In this document: in pieces, positions 59,856 through 64,000 of the stretch
How the letters are laid out: each line of letters begins with the position of its first letter
How positions within the stretch are numbered: position 1 is the stretch's first letter
Assembly (NCBI GenBank): GCA_028287745.1
Contig: JAQBPB010000040.1
Span: 62,001 to 126,000, forward strand
DNA from: Chloroflexota bacterium
GTDB lineage: Bacteria; Chloroflexota; Chloroflexia; Chloroheliales; Chloroheliaceae
Direction of reading: 5' to 3'
DNA: 64,000 bases
The notes under the pieces: model-generated
Database searches by the model: none
The model's input: the letters and a program-made list of their open reading frames with translations, nothing else
What the model was told of the DNA's origin: nothing
Position numbers and translations under genes: made by a program

Positions 59856-60668
59856 GTGGAAAGTCTTCCATTGGTGTTGTATACCAGTTTACTTGAAGTG
59901 GTCGTCGGTACCTTTGCCATTTTGATGCTGACCGATTTCCGGGGCGAATTAGGGCGAGGTTTCCTGTCCAGTGTCGGCCTGACCGTCCTGGTGGTAGCCG
60001 CCTGCGCCCGCCTGAGCCTGAGCGGCATTGATTTCGGGCGCGGTCAGGAACTTTACCCCGGCATTGACCTGGCCTGGAACGGTTTCCAGGATACCTTCCT
60101 GACTATAACCCTTATTTTACTTGTCGTCTACAACCTGATGGTCGGTCTGGGTACGGATAAAGCCCGCCGGGTTTCTGGGGTGGTGGCCCTGGTCGCGGCC
60201 TGCCTGACTCTTTTCGCCGTAGCGATGCTATACCGGGGGTCCTACCTGGGCGGGTTGATAGCCCCTTTCAGTTTCTTCCTGGGCGCGGCTTCGGTCGGAA
60301 CGGTCCTGACCGGCATGCTCCTGGGGCACTGGTACCTGGTCACTCCCAGCCTGACCGTCGCGCCGCTGGCCCGGATTAACCAGCTTTTCTTCTACGCTTT
60401 AATCGGCCAGTTGGTCCTGGTGATTGTCAATGCCGGGCCGTGGGTCAGCAACTCGCTGGCCGTGAACGAAAAGTGGGGTGCGATCTTCTGGCTGCGCGTC
60501 CTGGTCGGGATTGCCTTCCCAATGGTGCTTTCTTACGCCACCATGCAGACCTGCAAAATAAAAGCCCATATGTCGTCAACCGGCTTCCTCTATGTCGCTC
60601 TGGGCGGGGTGCTGGCCGGGGAAATCATTTCGAGGGTAATCCTCTTCCAGACCTTTGTACCACTCTAA
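59856..60668 (+). CDS. Polytopic membrane protein of unknown function
   Basis: Multiple hydrophobic helices throughout. Confidence 0.7.
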   Translation: MESLPLVLYTSLLEVVVGTFAILMLTDFRGELGRGFLSSVGLTVLVVAACARLSLSGIDFGRGQELYPGIDLAWNGFQDTFLTITLILLVVYNLMVGLGTDKARRVSGVVALVAACLTLFAVAMLYRGSYLGGLIAPFSFFLGAASVGTVLTGMLLGHWYLVTPSLTVAPLARINQLFFYALIGQLVLVIVNAGPWVSNSLAVNEKWGAIFWLRVLVGIAFPMVLSYATMQTCKIKAHMSSTGFLYVALGGVLAGEIISRVILFQTFVPL

Positions 60669-60672
60669 ACAT

Positions 60673-60701
60673 TTGATTTTTAGTTTGCCCTATGTTATAG
60701 T
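60673..60701 (+). promoter_or_regulatory. Candidate promoter TTGATT-N17-TATAGT upstream of SAM riboswitch
   Basis: -35 60673-60678, -10 60696-60701. Confidence 0.5.
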
Positions 60702-60732
60702 AAGTCGGCAAAAAATTTAATATATGTGGAAA

Positions 60733-60846
60733 GCTCATCAAGAGAGGTGGAGGGACTGGCCCTATGAAGCCCGGCAACCGTTTTATGCGGTGCCAATTCC
60801 GACAGGTAGGAAGTTCAACGGAATTAGCCGCCTGAGAGATGAGAGG
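60733..60846 (+). promoter_or_regulatory. SAM-I (S-box) riboswitch aptamer
   Basis: CTCATCAAGAGAGGTGGAGGGACTGGCCCTATGAAGCCCGGCAACC...GGTGCCAATTCC...CTGAGAGATGAG hallmark S-box core. Confidence 0.95.
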
Positions 60847-60863
60847 AAGAAGTTCCAAAACTC

Positions 60864-60940
60864 AGATTGATGTGAGCGGGCAGGTTTATAAGGGGTGTAT
60901 TTCCCTAAACCTCCCATTCCGCAGGCAATCTTTTTTTTGT
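60864..60940 (+). terminator. Expression-platform terminator of the SAM riboswitch
   Basis: Outer stem AGATTG/CAATCT and inner AGGTTTATAAGGG/CCCTAAACCT followed by TTTTTTTT. Confidence 0.65.
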
Positions 60941-60985
60941 CCATAAACCCAAGCGAAAATTATAAAGTCAGGAACATTTTTAAAT

Positions 60986-62107
60986 TTGGCTAATCAAGAA
61001 TTAACTGCCGCTGCAAACCCGGTCCAACAGAATGGAGTTGGGCCTTACAATACGCTGGAATGGCGGCCCGCGGCGGGCGGCCAGCCGGAAGCCCTCTTGC
61101 TGCTTGATCAACTTCTGCTGCCGCATAAAGCCGTAATGGTGGCGTGCCTGGATTACCTGGCAGTCGGGCAGGCGATTAGCACCATGCAAGTGCGCGGTGC
61201 CCCGGCCCTGGGTGTAACCGGCGCTTACGGCATGGCCCTGGCGGCTATTCGTTCGGCGGCAACCCGGCCGGATGAACTGCTGGCAGACCTGGCGATAGCC
61301 GGTAAACACCTCTATGAAACCCGTCCCACCGCCGTAAACCTGGGCTGGGCGATCAACCGCTGCCAGAAACTGGCCCTCCGGTTGGTACAGGAAGGCCGCA
61401 GCGTCGAGGAAATCAGGGCTGAGTTACTGACCCTGGCCAAACAAATTCACGAAGACGATATAAGAATCAACCGCCAGATGGGCGCTTTTGGGGCCGAACT
61501 GATTCCCGATGGCGGGCAAGTCCTGACCCACTGCAACACCGGGGCGCTGGCTACGGCCGGTTTCGGTACTGCCCTGGGTGTTATCCGGGCCGCGCACGAA
61601 GCGGGCAAGAAAATCCACGTCTGGGTAGACGAAACCCGGCCTTATTTGCAGGGCGCTCGCCTGACTGCCTGGGAACTGCACCAGTTGGAAATTCCCTACA
61701 CCCTGATTACCGACAGCATGGCCGGGCATCTGATGTCCCGGGGCCAGGTCCAGTTTATTGTGACCGGGGCCGACCGGATTGCCTCCAACGGCGATACCGC
61801 CAATAAAATCGGAACTTACAGCCTGGGGGTCCTGGCCCATGCCCACGATATTCCTTTCTATATTGCCGCTCCGCTATCTACGATTGATCTTAGTATCCCG
61901 GATGGCTCACACATTCCGATTGAAGAGCGCAGTGTTGTGGAAGTAACCACTATTGGTGGTACCCGCATGGCACCCGAAGGCGCGAAGGCGGCTCACCCGG
62001 CCTTTGACGTTACCCCGGCGCGTTATATTCACGGAATTATTACCGAGCGCGGCGTAGCCCGGCCACCATTCAACGATTCTATCAAGGCTTTATTTGAGGA
62101 GGAATAA
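60986..62107 (+). CDS. mtnA: S-methyl-5-thioribose-1-phosphate isomerase
   Basis: MQVRGAPALGVTGAYGMALA; LTHCNTGALATAGFGTALGVIRAA; VDETRPYLQGARLTAWEL. Confidence 0.93.
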   Translation: MANQELTAAANPVQQNGVGPYNTLEWRPAAGGQPEALLLLDQLLLPHKAVMVACLDYLAVGQAISTMQVRGAPALGVTGAYGMALAAIRSAATRPDELLADLAIAGKHLYETRPTAVNLGWAINRCQKLALRLVQEGRSVEEIRAELLTLAKQIHEDDIRINRQMGAFGAELIPDGGQVLTHCNTGALATAGFGTALGVIRAAHEAGKKIHVWVDETRPYLQGARLTAWELHQLEIPYTLITDSMAGHLMSRGQVQFIVTGADRIASNGDTANKIGTYSLGVLAHAHDIPFYIAAPLSTIDLSIPDGSHIPIEERSVVEVTTIGGTRMAPEGAKAAHPAFDVTPARYIHGIITERGVARPPFNDSIKALFEEE

Positions 62108-63081
62108 TGTCAATTCTTGTTTCCGGTTCACTGGCTTATGACCATATTATGGATTTCCAGGGACATTTCAAAGACCATATTCTTCCTGAAAAAGTCCACA
62201 TTCTGAATGTCTCGTTCCTGGTAAATTCCTTGCGCAAGTTGCGGGGCGGTTGTGCCGCTAATATTGCCTATAACCTGGCCCTGTTAGAGGAAAAACCTTT
62301 GATTCTCGGGACGGTCGGCCACGACTTTGAAGATTACCGGCGCTGGTTGGACCAGGCCGGGGTTGATACCAGTGCCATAAAAGTGATACCTGAAGAGTTT
62401 ACCGCTTCCTGCTTTATCACAACCGATAAATCCAGCAACCAGATTACCGGCTTCTATCCCGGTGCGATGAATTTTGCCCACGACCTGCACGTGGCCGACT
62501 ATACTCCGGCCGGGATTCGGATGGCGATTGTTTCGCCTAACGACCCGCTGGCGATGGTTTCCCATGTTAAAGAGTGCAAGGAACTGGGCATACCTTACAT
62601 CTACGACCCCGGCCAGCAGGTAATTTTCCTGGAAGGTGAAACCATGCTCGAAGCCATTCGTGGTTCACGGGCGGTTATCGGTAACGATTATGAGCTGGGA
62701 ATTATTGAAAAGAAAACCGGCTACAAACCGGAAGACTTGCTGCAATTTACCGGGATGGTAATTGTCACCAAAGGTGAATTTGGCTCGACCCTGATCACGC
62801 ACGAACGCTCGGTGGACGTCCCGGTAGCCCAGGAGAAGGCCGTAGTAGACCCGACCGGGGTAGGCGATGCTTACCGCGCCGGTATAATCAAGGGCCTGTT
62901 GTACGACTACAGCCTGGAGCAAATGGGCCGGATTGCCGCCCTGGCCGCGACTTACTGTGTCGAACAGTACGGCACCCAGAACCATAGCTACACCCCGGCC
63001 GAATTCGCGGTGCGCTATGCTGAAAATTTCCCGGATGTCCCGATGCCGCAGGCGAATGTGGTTAGCGCCGGGCAGGCCTAA
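62107..63081 (+). CDS. PfkB family carbohydrate kinase, adenosine kinase-like
   Basis: GGCAANIAYNLALL...DPTGVGDAYRAGIIKGL; start codon overlaps end of mtnA. Confidence 0.85.
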   Translation: MSILVSGSLAYDHIMDFQGHFKDHILPEKVHILNVSFLVNSLRKLRGGCAANIAYNLALLEEKPLILGTVGHDFEDYRRWLDQAGVDTSAIKVIPEEFTASCFITTDKSSNQITGFYPGAMNFAHDLHVADYTPAGIRMAIVSPNDPLAMVSHVKECKELGIPYIYDPGQQVIFLEGETMLEAIRGSRAVIGNDYELGIIEKKTGYKPEDLLQFTGMVIVTKGEFGSTLITHERSVDVPVAQEKAVVDPTGVGDAYRAGIIKGLLYDYSLEQMGRIAALAATYCVEQYGTQNHSYTPAEFAVRYAENFPDVPMPQANVVSAGQA

Positions 63082-63156
63082 AGCGCTGTTGCTGAAATTA
63101 CAGGTTGAATTGGGAGCGGCACAACAATCCGGCTCTCCTGTCCGTTGAAAGTGTAA

Positions 63157-64000
<844 letters not shown>

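Overview
This 64 kb window appears to come from a Chloroflexota-like bacterial chromosome (an inference from gene content). It is densely coding, and I saw no tRNA, rRNA, CRISPR array or transposase. The most unusual region is 0.5-15.9 kb. It holds an NHLM-type peptide export module: a HlyD-like protein, a C39 peptidase/ABC exporter, and a second ABC subunit with three FHA domains fused to its N-terminus. Divergent from it are a STAS protein, a fused HATPase-TPR-SpoIIE regulator, a MalT/BTAD regulator and a small operon. That operon encodes a 40-aa peptide absent from the ORF track, an NHLP/Os1348-like protein and a degenerate receiver. No RiPP-modifying enzyme is visible in the window. Other notable items are: a SAM-I riboswitch before mtnA-pfkB-ahcY; a long rho leader with a good sigma-A promoter and a 15-codon uORF; a YmdB homologue with several metal/catalytic residues substituted, next to spoVS; a tandem ThyX; a PP2C-TPR-TM-LGFP-like protein; and a cobalamin operon headed by a zinc-finger and a Rieske gene. 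The remainder is mostly housekeeping (nadC, nadE, aspS, maf, rho, bioY, ahcY). All assignments come from reading the sequence; no database search was run.
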